Of a stretch of 54,067 nt of DNA, positions 19,478 to 28,583 are shown piece after piece. The stretch spans positions 1-54,067 of the forward strand of contig DVNQ01000018.1 of NCBI GenBank assembly GCA_018714245.1, written 5' to 3'. This stretch comes from Candidatus Avilachnospira avicola (lineage in GTDB: Bacteria > Bacillota > Clostridia > Lachnospirales > Lachnospiraceae). Position 1 is the first letter of the stretch. The number at the start of each line of letters is the position of its first letter. The notes under the pieces were generated by a model. It ran no database searches. It saw only the letters and a list, made by a program, of their open reading frames with translations, and was not told the origin of the DNA. Both the position numbers and the translations under genes were made by a program.

Positions 19478-20268
19478 TGAAGCAAGTCTTTGCCATAAGC
19501 GCATATAAGGACTCTCCCTATCTGGAAGAGTGCATACTCTCCCTCGTCACCCAGACGGTGCCGGGGGATGTCATTATATGCACCTCCACTCCCAACAGCC
19601 ATATAAGGGAGCTGGCCGAAAGATATGCTCTTCCCCTCTATGTCCGGGAGGGCAAAAGTTCTCTTCGCAATGACTGGAATTATGCAGTATCCTGTGCCGT
19701 AAGGAAACATGGCGCAGAGCTTGTTACCATAGCCCACCAGGATGATGTCTATCACCCGGGCTACAGGGAGGCCCTGCTTTCCGCCTGCCGCCGTTATCCG
19801 GATATTCTGCTTTTTTGTACGAGATACGAGACCATAGATGCCTCAGGAAAGAGGATCAAAGGATCCATCGAAAATGTAAAAAGGATCCTCCGTCTGCCTT
19901 TGAGGCTCAGAGCCCTCTCCAATAGGGGCTTTATAAAAAAGCTTCCCCTGAGATTCGGCAACGGGATCTGCTGCCCGAGCTGTACCTATAACACAAGCCT
20001 TACCGGCCTTCCGATCTTTCATGGAGATTACAGCTTTGTTACGGACTGGGATGCCCTGCTTCGGCTTTCTGAAAAGCCGGGAAGATTCATATGCGATGAG
20101 CGCGAGCTCATTTCCTACAGGGTCCATGAGGGTGCAGCCACAAGCCGCCTCACAAAGGGACATCTTCGTTCACGGGAAGAATATCAGATGTTCTGCAGGA
20201 TGTGGCCCAGGCCCATTGCCTCCCTTATCCTGATCCCTTACGGAAAAAGCTATGACATGTACAAATAA
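19474..20268 (+). CDS. Glycosyltransferase family 2 protein
   Basis: 264 aa; VFAISAYKDSPYLEECILSLVTQTVPGDVIICTSTPN ... HQDDVYHPGYREALL; ATGA overlap with the SIS gene. Confidence 0.85.
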   Translation: MMKQVFAISAYKDSPYLEECILSLVTQTVPGDVIICTSTPNSHIRELAERYALPLYVREGKSSLRNDWNYAVSCAVRKHGAELVTIAHQDDVYHPGYREALLSACRRYPDILLFCTRYETIDASGKRIKGSIENVKRILRLPLRLRALSNRGFIKKLPLRFGNGICCPSCTYNTSLTGLPIFHGDYSFVTDWDALLRLSEKPGRFICDERELISYRVHEGAATSRLTKGHLRSREEYQMFCRMWPRPIASLILIPYGKSYDMYK

Positions 20269-20270
20269 AA

Positions 20271-20308
20271 CTCTCAGCCCTGCCAGAAAGGCATCGGCTG
20301 AGAGTTTT
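20271..20308 (+). terminator. Intrinsic terminator after the GT2 gene
   Basis: ACTCTCAGCCCTGCCAGAAAGGCATCGGCTGAGAGTTTTTTC. Confidence 0.85.
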
Positions 20309-20324
20309 TTCATCCTAAAATGTA

Positions 20325-22028
20325 TCACATTTCTTCGATCACTTCATCGGTTATGTCCCTGTAGGCATTTTCCTCCGGGACCTCCATAAGCACCAGTGCC
20401 TCCCCATTCATGACCTCATCCCGGGGTACTTCATCTATACTGTCAGCAAAATGTATCATCGTGCCCTGCCCGGTCTTTTCCGGATCATAGGGTTTGAAAA
20501 ATGTCTCCCCGTAGAAATCTGACATTCCATAGGTATTTTCCAGGATATAGACCTGCTTCCCCAGCACACCCTCTGCTCCGTACTTTTCTATCGTTTCCTC
20601 CGCAAGGGAATTCATGCGAAGCTGGTCTGCCCAGAAATATATGTTGCCGAAATATCCCCGGTAAAAGCTGTTTGTATATACGGAGAGGAAGCAGTAAGCA
20701 GAAAACACAAGGCAGATGACAGCCTGAAATACTTTGCCTCCCCTGAGGCCCGCCGTTTCGGAAGAAGTCCCGCCATAGGCCTCCGTCACCCTTTTTACCA
20801 TGTAGCCTGCAAATATCAGTGAAGCGCTGTAGGAGACATAGATCCATCGCATCTCCACCCGTATGGTGACGGAAGAGGCCGCTATGCAGAGGCCGATAAA
20901 CATGACCATATAGATGCTGTCTGCCATATGGGAAAGGAACCTTGCCCTCCCCTCCTGATCCTTTTCAGAGCTTTCAAGCAGGAGCACTATGATGAACATG
21001 GCGGCTATGACACCTATCATGAGTATGCTCACCTTCACAATGGCCCTTATGATCTCAGGAGTTTCAGCCCAGGACAGGGCCGACAGATAGTTCTGACCCG
21101 CATTTATTCCGAATATATACAGGATCTCATCCCTCACATATCCCAGCATTGAGCTCAGGCTGAAGGTATCCGTCACCTCGGTGCCGCCGGTCCCTGCAGG
21201 CACCAGGGCTCCGGTACTTACGGCCCTTATGGCCATAATGACTGCAAATGTAACTGCCGGTGCGATCCATTTTCCAAGCTCCCTTCTGAAATAAGCCTTT
21301 TTATAGACCTTTTCAGTACGGAGCCATTTTACCAGAAGGACCAGATAAAAAAGCGGCAGAAGGCAAAGATATCGTTCATGTGTAAAGCATACCAGCACAT
21401 AAAGCAGAAGGGCCCCTGCAAAATATATATCATTGCTTCTGACAAGCTGAAGGGCAAGCTCCTGCTTTTCCTCCCGGTCTTTCAAAATAGCCTCGCCGGA
21501 ATCTATGAGTTCCTCCCTCGTCCTTTCATTTTCCTTATTCATAAAGACATAAAGGAGATAGAAAATCAGAAGGGCAAAGAACTGGGCCAGGGTCTCCATA
21601 AGGCCAAGAGCCTGGGCTATCTGATAATAGGCAAAGCGGGAGGCCAGATAGCAGATCGACGAAAGAAAGGCCACAAGCCTCAGGCCGGATATCTTTCCTG
21701 AGATATAAAATATCTCATATGCCACGATGATGTTGCATATGATATTAAAGGCCACGAACCGGTCCACATGAGGGCCTATGAGGGCCATCTGCAGGTAAGT
21801 AAAAAGCCAGTATACCGGACGGAATCTGGAGGAAGTCCCCACTGGGAACACGAACTCCAGAAAGCTCTGCTCTCCATAGCAGGACCACATATAGAGATCG
21901 TCCATGTAGAGTCCCTTTATCTCTATGCCCTGATTTATGTAAAACGCAAATACGGCGATGCATAAAAGCATCGCCATATTAAGTATCTTATGCCGGTCCG
22001 TAAGGATCCCTTTCACACGTTCTCTCAT
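20325..22028 (-). CDS. Polytopic membrane protein, GT-C-like/uncharacterised
   Basis: Start placed at MRERVKGILTDRHKILNMAMLLCIAVFAFYINQG; the longer ORF overlaps the preceding permease gene. Many TM segments. Confidence 0.75.
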   Translation of the reverse strand: MRERVKGILTDRHKILNMAMLLCIAVFAFYINQGIEIKGLYMDDLYMWSCYGEQSFLEFVFPVGTSSRFRPVYWLFTYLQMALIGPHVDRFVAFNIICNIIVAYEIFYISGKISGLRLVAFLSSICYLASRFAYYQIAQALGLMETLAQFFALLIFYLLYVFMNKENERTREELIDSGEAILKDREEKQELALQLVRSNDIYFAGALLLYVLVCFTHERYLCLLPLFYLVLLVKWLRTEKVYKKAYFRRELGKWIAPAVTFAVIMAIRAVSTGALVPAGTGGTEVTDTFSLSSMLGYVRDEILYIFGINAGQNYLSALSWAETPEIIRAIVKVSILMIGVIAAMFIIVLLLESSEKDQEGRARFLSHMADSIYMVMFIGLCIAASSVTIRVEMRWIYVSYSASLIFAGYMVKRVTEAYGGTSSETAGLRGGKVFQAVICLVFSAYCFLSVYTNSFYRGYFGNIYFWADQLRMNSLAEETIEKYGAEGVLGKQVYILENTYGMSDFYGETFFKPYDPEKTGQGTMIHFADSIDEVPRDEVMNGEALVLMEVPEENAYRDITDEVIEEM

Positions 22029-22050
22029 GTCTGCTATGATACAGCAAAAA

Positions 22051-24252
22051 TCAGTTCTCCGCAAGATATCCGTATTCCGTAAGCAGCTCCTTCGTATTGG
22101 TATAGGAATCAAACAGCGGATACAGGTCCCTGTAGTCATAGGTATAGCTGAAGCCATAGCCCGCATCCTGGCCGTACCTTAGCTCCATGAGTTCAAGTTC
22201 CGACTTCGGGATGTAATAAAGGATATCCTTTGTAATATAATTTCCCGGAAGATCTCCCTTCCTGAAATGCTCCGAGTCGGAAAAGGTCTCGACTCTTCCC
22301 GTCTCCTCGTTATATCCCTCGTCCACGGTATAGTACCAGGTTTCATAATCCTCAAAAGTCATGTCTCTTATGTCTGCCTTGAGGGCTGAAAGCAGCTCTT
22401 TTTCAAACTGTTCATCATCGTTTATGTCGTAGACATACCCATAAGACTCCCAGTCCCTGGAAGCATAGGGCTCCGTCATTATGCTTTCCGAGATCCGGCC
22501 CTCTTCCTCCTTAGCCTCGGCCTCCTTTGCATCAGCGTACTCAAGTCCGAAGATACCGATCTCATCCTCTGAAAGCTCAAGTATCGGATACATGGCTTCC
22601 TTATACTCCATTGAAAGGAAGATATCAGGCATATACTGTCTTATCTGGCTGTCAGTCAGCTCATAGCGCCTGTACCTTACTCTTCCGGAGCTCATCCTGT
22701 AAGCCACATCCACATAATAGGTCTCTTCATCCTGCTGGCTGTGCTCGCTGTAATAGCGGAGATTGTATCCTGAAGCATTTTCAGCTCCGCAGGAAGCAAG
22801 TCTGAGGACTGCCTCCACATACTTCTCTTCGGTTATGGCCATCCGATCCATCACAAAGGGATCGCTGTCCCAGTAGGCCTCAGTATAGATCTCCTCCGGT
22901 TTCTCCACCCGGTATTCATACTCGTGATCCGCCCTGAGTATGGCATCCCTGGTATCAAAATAACCGCTGAAATCAAGGGCCGTGGAACTAAGCTCGGAAG
23001 CCTTCGGCACATAGCTGTCATAGCCCAGGGGATCGAATACGAAGATGCATATGAATCCGACTGCGGCAAGAGCGCAGAGCCCGGCCTCGATCCTGTGGGA
23101 AAAGAGCATCCTTACGTCCATATTGAAAACTATCTCAATGATGGCATGGGCAATGATGACTCCCGCTATACCGAAGAAAAATACCCAGAAAACTCCGCTC
23201 TGAGAACATCCCAGGAATGAAAGCAGCAGTCCTCCGATGATGCTCAGTATGATCCTGAGCGGGAGCTTTGTAGGCCCGAAAGCCAGAGTCCTTCCGCAGG
23301 CTTCAGCTGGCCTTATCCTGTGCAGCAGGGCCGCAAAAAGGGTAAGCGCCACGGAAAGCACTGCCATGCCGAGGATGAACCTCAGCCCCTCGGCTCCGAA
23401 CACGCCGCTTTTTCCGGATAGGATCTCGCAGTATCTCACAAGATAATAAATTGGAGAGGTATAGTAAAGCTTCTCCAGTGCATTGCTTCCATATTCCAGA
23501 TAGGTATCAAAAAAGTTGAGATACACCATGCCTATGGCATATATGCTGAAACCGATGGAATTGATGACGATGACCGCAGCCACTGCCGCAAAAATCCTTC
23601 CGCATATAAGCACTGCCAGAATCACCGAAGCATACAGGATCAGGAAAGTCAACATATAACCCGCCGAAGCCACCAGCGATCCTGCTATGTTGATCCCGCT
23701 TACGCCATAGGAAAATGCCACCGGAAGTGTCAGCACATAACCTGTCATAAGGCAGATCAGCATGATCAGTATGCCGCTCAGATAATTTGCAAAGAACCTC
23801 CTGGTCCTGCTGACCGGCTGGCTCAGATAAAAATCCACCGTGGATCTGTTCATCAGGTAGCTGAACATGCATCTGGCACAGAGCACTGCTGCCACGGGTA
23901 CTATGATTGCCATGAGGCCCCCGGTACCGTCAAGCACCCTGTTTGCCGCATCCGTCATCCTGAGTGCATAATCCCTGGTCTTTTCTGCCACGAAAACACT
24001 GGTGGGTCCGTCAGCCGATGCTATCTCCGAGCTCGTCATCGCTATGGCATTTTCCATCCTTGTCCTTAAGTCGCTGAGCTGCAGGGCAAGATTAATGGGG
24101 TAATTGAACACCATGACAAGAAGGCCCAAAAGCAGTGTGCCGATATTATAATGCAGATCCTCCCTGATCATGCCGAAAAATGATACTGCACCGGGGTTCT
24201 GCCTGTTTCCGTCTCCACCTTTCATATCATTTACCGTCTTCATACTAAGCAT
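22051..24252 (-). CDS. ABC transporter permease, ABC-2 type (DUF6449-like)
   Basis: 733 aa; N-terminal TM half (FSYLMNRSTVDFYLSQPVSRTRRFFANYLSGIL) and large C-terminal soluble domain; directly after the ATPase. Confidence 0.83.
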   Translation of the reverse strand: MLSMKTVNDMKGGDGNRQNPGAVSFFGMIREDLHYNIGTLLLGLLVMVFNYPINLALQLSDLRTRMENAIAMTSSEIASADGPTSVFVAEKTRDYALRMTDAANRVLDGTGGLMAIIVPVAAVLCARCMFSYLMNRSTVDFYLSQPVSRTRRFFANYLSGILIMLICLMTGYVLTLPVAFSYGVSGINIAGSLVASAGYMLTFLILYASVILAVLICGRIFAAVAAVIVINSIGFSIYAIGMVYLNFFDTYLEYGSNALEKLYYTSPIYYLVRYCEILSGKSGVFGAEGLRFILGMAVLSVALTLFAALLHRIRPAEACGRTLAFGPTKLPLRIILSIIGGLLLSFLGCSQSGVFWVFFFGIAGVIIAHAIIEIVFNMDVRMLFSHRIEAGLCALAAVGFICIFVFDPLGYDSYVPKASELSSTALDFSGYFDTRDAILRADHEYEYRVEKPEEIYTEAYWDSDPFVMDRMAITEEKYVEAVLRLASCGAENASGYNLRYYSEHSQQDEETYYVDVAYRMSSGRVRYRRYELTDSQIRQYMPDIFLSMEYKEAMYPILELSEDEIGIFGLEYADAKEAEAKEEEGRISESIMTEPYASRDWESYGYVYDINDDEQFEKELLSALKADIRDMTFEDYETWYYTVDEGYNEETGRVETFSDSEHFRKGDLPGNYITKDILYYIPKSELELMELRYGQDAGYGFSYTYDYRDLYPLFDSYTNTKELLTEYGYLAEN

Positions 24253-24253
24253 A

Positions 24254-25159
24254 TCATTCCCCCAATATGATCTTCTTTACGTCATAGCCCGCCACTTCCG
24301 TCTCCGTGATGAATATCTCCTCCAGGGAAAGTGGTATAAGCTCATAAAATACCATATCCTCCCTCTCCATCACGGCCCTTACGGAGTCCTCGTCGCCTCT
24401 CACTATGATCGTCCGCAGCCTTCCCCTGCGTTCGCACTTTATGATGTCCAGCCCTTCCAGCTGTTCCGGCTCCCTTTCGGAGGCAAATACACACTGGATC
24501 TTATGTATGCCGAGCTTCAGGTCATCCAGATCCCGGGAAAGCAGTATGCCTCCCTTATGCAGGAGTCCCACATGGTCGCACATGTCCTCCAGCTCCCGAA
24601 GGTTATGGGAGGCTATGACCGGCGTAAGGCCCCTCTCATCCATGTCATGGGCAAAGAGGGATTTTACTGCCTGGCGCATGACGGGATCCAGCCCGTCAAA
24701 GGTCTCATCGCAGAAAATGTAATCCGTATAGGCGGAAAGCGCTAGGATGACTGAAAGCTGCTTTTTCATACCCTTCGAAAATGTGGATATCTTTCTTCTT
24801 TCCTCCAGGCCGAATTCCTTAAGGAGCTTCCTGAAGCGCTCCCTGTCAAAATACCTGTAATAGGTCCCGTAGGATGAGGCCATGTCAAGGGGAGTGGCTC
24901 CCGGGAAGAAATACTGCTCATCAGATATGAAAAAGAATCTGCTCTTAAGTGCAGTATGCTCATAGACCTCACTGCCGTCTATCATGATCTGTCCCTCATC
25001 AGGCTTATATATCCCTGAAAGGCAGCGAAGGAAAGTGGACTTTCCGGCTCCGTTGGTACCGATCAGTCCAAATACCTGTCCTTCCCGGATGGATGCGTCC
25101 ACATGGTCCAGTGCCACTATATCATCGAATCTTTTTGTAAGTGAAACCGCCTCTATCAC
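24254..25159 (-). CDS. ABC transporter ATP-binding protein
   Basis: 301 aa; GLIGTNGAGKSTFLRCLSG, ISTFSKGMKKQLSVILALSAYTDYIFCDETFDGLDP. Confidence 0.92.
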   Translation of the reverse strand: MIEAVSLTKRFDDIVALDHVDASIREGQVFGLIGTNGAGKSTFLRCLSGIYKPDEGQIMIDGSEVYEHTALKSRFFFISDEQYFFPGATPLDMASSYGTYYRYFDRERFRKLLKEFGLEERRKISTFSKGMKKQLSVILALSAYTDYIFCDETFDGLDPVMRQAVKSLFAHDMDERGLTPVIASHNLRELEDMCDHVGLLHKGGILLSRDLDDLKLGIHKIQCVFASEREPEQLEGLDIIKCERRGRLRTIIVRGDEDSVRAVMEREDMVFYELIPLSLEEIFITETEVAGYDVKKIILGE

Positions 25160-25533
25160 TGCATAGCCCTCCTTTCGGAAAGAGTCCTTTCAATATATCC
25201 CATGATCTCGTCATCACTCATGCCAAGCCTTATGGCCTCTTCCACAAGCTTGGAAAACCTTTCCTTAAGCTCCTCGCTCTTAAGATACTGAAGCACCTTT
25301 GTCTCAGCGACAAAATTGCCCTTCCCCTTTATTGAATAGATATATCCCTGGCGTTCCAGCTCCGCATACGCCCTCTGTATGGTATTGGGATTGATGCTCA
25401 GGTCCACCGCCAGGGCCCTGACGCTTGGAAGCCTGGAATTTTCCATAAAGCCGCCCACCGCCATAAGCTCCTTCAGCTTTTCCGATATCTGCTCATATAA
25501 AGGTCTTTTATCTTTATAATCAAGGCTGATCAT
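25156..25533 (-). CDS. GntR family transcriptional regulator (YtrA subfamily)
   Basis: 125 aa; PLYEQISEKLKELMAVGGFMENSRLPSVRALAVDLSINPNTIQRAYAELERQGYIYSIKGKGNFV; overlaps the ABC ATPase start. Confidence 0.93.
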   Translation of the reverse strand: MISLDYKDKRPLYEQISEKLKELMAVGGFMENSRLPSVRALAVDLSINPNTIQRAYAELERQGYIYSIKGKGNFVAETKVLQYLKSEELKERFSKLVEEAIRLGMSDDEIMGYIERTLSERRAMQ

Positions 25534-25623
25534 GCTGCTCCTCTCCCGTACGAACTGTACTGTTTCTGATAATACAGTACCTCATCCCCTCCTTATATTC
25601 AACTTAAGTTATCCTTTCAAAAA

Positions 25624-25694
25624 GATCCCGGCACCTGGGAAAAGGCCCTTTGCCGCTTCGCGGCGGCAGACACCTTTCCCCATGTACCGGGATC
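25624..25694 (+). repeat. Palindromic element with conserved core, copy A
   Basis: GATCCCGGCACCTGGGAAAAGG-[CCCTTTGCCGCTTCGCGGCGGCAGACA]-CCTTTCCCCATGTACCGGGATC; shares its core with the elements at 30928, 49590 and 49733. Read on the minus strand it ends in TTTTTG and may terminate potD. Confidence 0.85.
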
Positions 25695-25773
25695 ATGCAT
25701 TTCATATTACGCTATATACTTATGTGCTTTCTCCGGTCAGCCGCCCAGGGCTGCCAGCCGGGATCTTATCTTA

Positions 25774-26877
25774 TCAGCCCGCATTTGATGCAGCGATCTT
25801 TACCCTGCTCCAGAGATCGGAGATTATCAGCCTGGTATCCGCATCATAGCTGAATACCTCATCATTGGGATTTCCTGAACGGGGTATGTAGGCATCTATG
25901 CCGTAATAATCCCCATCCTCTCCGGAAAGATACTCCATGACCTCCATGTTGGGAGAGGTATATCCCACGGTCACCGAATTATCAAGGGCGCCCTCATAGC
26001 TTGACACATAATTGATGAATTCGTGGGCCAGCTCAGGATTCTCCGCATTCTTGGGGATGACCATGGCATCAGACCAGATGTTGGTTCCGGTCTCGGGAAG
26101 ATAGAAGCCCATGTCGGGATTTTCACTGATGACATAAGCCGCATCTCCGGAATATATGAGTCCCAGAGCCTTTCTGCCCTGAGCCATGTTGTCTATGATC
26201 TCGTCAGTGACGATCTCCGGCTCCATGGTCTCCACTATATTAATGAGCCATTCATAGGCCTCATTGAGCTCCGCCTCATCATCTGTATTCATGGAATATC
26301 CCAGATACTTGAGAGCCATCATAAAGGAGTCTCTCTCTGAATCATAGAGATATATGTCTCCCTTATACTTCTCATCCGCAAATATTCCGAAGCCTTCCTT
26401 TTCAAGGTCTGCCACGTCCACCTTGTTCTTGTCATAAACTATGCCTACGGTGCCCCAGAAATAGGGTACTGAATAGTCATTGTCCGGGTCATAGGGCAGC
26501 CCCAGCACATCGGGATCCAGCTTATCGAAGCAGTCCAGCTTTTCCTTGTCAAGGGGCTGGAGAAGATCCTCCGACAGAAGTCTCTCTATCATGTAATCAC
26601 TGGGTACCAGGATGTCATAGGTATCTCCGCTCTCCACCCTGATATACATCTGCTCGTTGGACTCAAAGTTGTCCATGACAACGTCACAGCCCGTAAGCTC
26701 CTCAAAATCACTTATGAGGTTCTCACCGGTATACTCACCCCAGTTATAGATGTGGAGCGTCTGTCCCGCATACTCACCCTCATTTTTACCTCCGCAGCCT
26801 GATACCGCAGCGCAGAGGAGCACCGCAGAAGCAACGATCGCAAGTTTTTTCATCCTACATTTTCCTCCAAAATACAT
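25774..26877 (-). CDS. potD: Spermidine/putrescine ABC transporter substrate-binding protein
   Basis: 367 aa (likely start slightly downstream at MKKLAIVASAVLLCAAVSGCGG, lipobox); LHIYNWGEYTGENLISDFEELTGCDVVMDNFESNEQMYIRVESG. Confidence 0.94.
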   Translation of the reverse strand: MYFGGKCRMKKLAIVASAVLLCAAVSGCGGKNEGEYAGQTLHIYNWGEYTGENLISDFEELTGCDVVMDNFESNEQMYIRVESGDTYDILVPSDYMIERLLSEDLLQPLDKEKLDCFDKLDPDVLGLPYDPDNDYSVPYFWGTVGIVYDKNKVDVADLEKEGFGIFADEKYKGDIYLYDSERDSFMMALKYLGYSMNTDDEAELNEAYEWLINIVETMEPEIVTDEIIDNMAQGRKALGLIYSGDAAYVISENPDMGFYLPETGTNIWSDAMVIPKNAENPELAHEFINYVSSYEGALDNSVTVGYTSPNMEVMEYLSGEDGDYYGIDAYIPRSGNPNDEVFSYDADTRLIISDLWSRVKIAASNAG

Positions 26878-26910
26878 ATATGAGATGGGAATCTTCCCCT
26901 GTCTCCTTAC

Positions 26911-27738
26911 TCAGATCCTGGGAGTCTTGTCTCCCTTTATGTCCCCGGGCCTTATGCCAAGCTTCTTTGCCCTTATGATGGGTATCACATTCACCGCGAT
27001 GAGCACGATGGTTATGAAAAGCACCACCAGAGTGGAAATGGCATTGATGCTGGGATTTACCCTCTTGCTCATGGTATAGACCATGATGCTCAGGTTCTTT
27101 ACTCCCCGTCCCGTCACAAAATAAGAAATTATGAAATCGTCAAAGGACATGGTAAATGCTATCAGCGCCCCGGAAAAGATACCCACCTTTATCTGGGGCA
27201 CGATGACCTTTATGAGGGCCTGCCAGGGGGTCGCCCCAAGATCCATGGCCGCATCCGCAAGGTTGGGATCCAGAGACCGTATCTTCGGCATAACGCTCAG
27301 TATCACATAGGGTATGCAGAAGGCGATATGTGCAAGCAGCATGGTCATGAAGCCCCTCTCTATCCCCAGGGTGATGAAGAACAGCATGAGCCCTATGGCC
27401 GTCACGATCTCCGGGTTCATGATCGGAAAATCATTGATCTGCAGTATCACGTCCTGCACTATCTTCCTGGACTTTGAAAGGCCTATGGCACTTATGGTCC
27501 CGACTATGGTGGATATGACCGTGGCAAGCACTGCCACTATCACGGTAGTATAGAGGGATTCCATCATCTCGGAATCATTCCACATCTTTTCATACCAGCG
27601 CAGGGAAAAGCCGGTAAAATTGGTAAGCGACCGGCTCTCGTTGAAGGAAAAGACGATCATGAATATTATGGGCAGATAAAAGAATATGAGCGCCAGTATC
27701 ATAATGGTCTTTCCTACCGGCCTTTTCTGTTTTTTCAT
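26911..27738 (-). CDS. potC: Spermidine/putrescine ABC transporter permease
   Basis: 275 aa; FSFNESRSLTNFTGFSLRWYEKMWND; EAA loop ATPWQALIKVIVPQIKVGIFSGALIAFTMSFDDFIISYFV. Confidence 0.94.
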   Translation of the reverse strand: MKKQKRPVGKTIMILALIFFYLPIIFMIVFSFNESRSLTNFTGFSLRWYEKMWNDSEMMESLYTTVIVAVLATVISTIVGTISAIGLSKSRKIVQDVILQINDFPIMNPEIVTAIGLMLFFITLGIERGFMTMLLAHIAFCIPYVILSVMPKIRSLDPNLADAAMDLGATPWQALIKVIVPQIKVGIFSGALIAFTMSFDDFIISYFVTGRGVKNLSIMVYTMSKRVNPSINAISTLVVLFITIVLIAVNVIPIIRAKKLGIRPGDIKGDKTPRI

Positions 27739-28583
27739 GTCAGCTCCCTCTCCTTTCCTCTGCCGCTTGAATAGGCATCAAGCCTGCGTATGAGATACAT
27801 GGTGCCCATCATTATAAGGGCCATGATCAGGGATATGGAAGATCCGAAATTCCATTCTCCCACAGTGATGAACTGGTTCTCGATCACATTTCCGATAAGG
27901 AAGAACTGGCCTCCTCCCAAAAGCTTTGGTATGGAAAATGAGCTTACTGCAGGCAGGAATACCAGGGATATGCCGCTTACCACTCCGGGAAGTGAAAGGG
28001 GCAGGGTCACCCGAAGGAAGGTCTGTATGCCGTCAGCTCCCAGGTCATGGCTCGCATCCGTAAGGGACCTGTCCATCTTTGATAGGGAGGTATTGATCTG
28101 CAGTATCATGAAGGGAATGAAATTATATACCATTCCTATCAGCACCGCACCCTCCGTATACAGAAGCTCCGTATCTCCCAGCCCGAAGATCCCAAGCAGG
28201 CTCTGGAAAATGCCTCCGTCCGAAAGCAGGCCTATCCAGGCATAGGTACGCACCAGCATGTTTATCCAGGTGGGCAGCGTGATGGCCAGTATCAGCATAT
28301 CCCTCACCTTATCCGAGCTGAAAGCAATGAAATATGCTATGGGATATCCGATCAGCACGCAGATCACCGTGGTCTTAAGGGCTATCTTTATGGATCTCCA
28401 AAGTACCAGGAGAAAGTCCGGATCTGTAAAGAATTTTGCAAAATTGGCCAGTGTGAATCTGAATGTCATGATCTCGTTTCCCGTATCCGTAAATGCATAA
28501 AGCACTATAAGGAGCATGGGAAGGAGGAGCATTATCACCGTCCAGACTATGTAAGGGACGGCAAGCTGTGAAAATCTCTTCAT
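27735..28583 (-). CDS. potB: Spermidine/putrescine ABC transporter permease
   Basis: 282 aa; ASHDLGADGIQTFLRVTLPLSLPGVVSGISLVFLPAVSSFSIPKLLGG. Confidence 0.94.
   Translation of the reverse strand: MKRFSQLAVPYIVWTVIMLLLPMLLIVLYAFTDTGNEIMTFRFTLANFAKFFTDPDFLLVLWRSIKIALKTTVICVLIGYPIAYFIAFSSDKVRDMLILAITLPTWINMLVRTYAWIGLLSDGGIFQSLLGIFGLGDTELLYTEGAVLIGMVYNFIPFMILQINTSLSKMDRSLTDASHDLGADGIQTFLRVTLPLSLPGVVSGISLVFLPAVSSFSIPKLLGGGQFFLIGNVIENQFITVGEWNFGSSISLIMALIMMGTMYLIRRLDAYSSGRGKERELT

Noticed and set aside
25700-25773. Second imperfect hairpin CCGGCTGGCAGCC...GGCTGACCGG after potD, considered as a fifth palindromic element
   Set aside because: It lacks the CCCTTN...GCAGA core; probably an ordinary terminator or degraded arm sequence.
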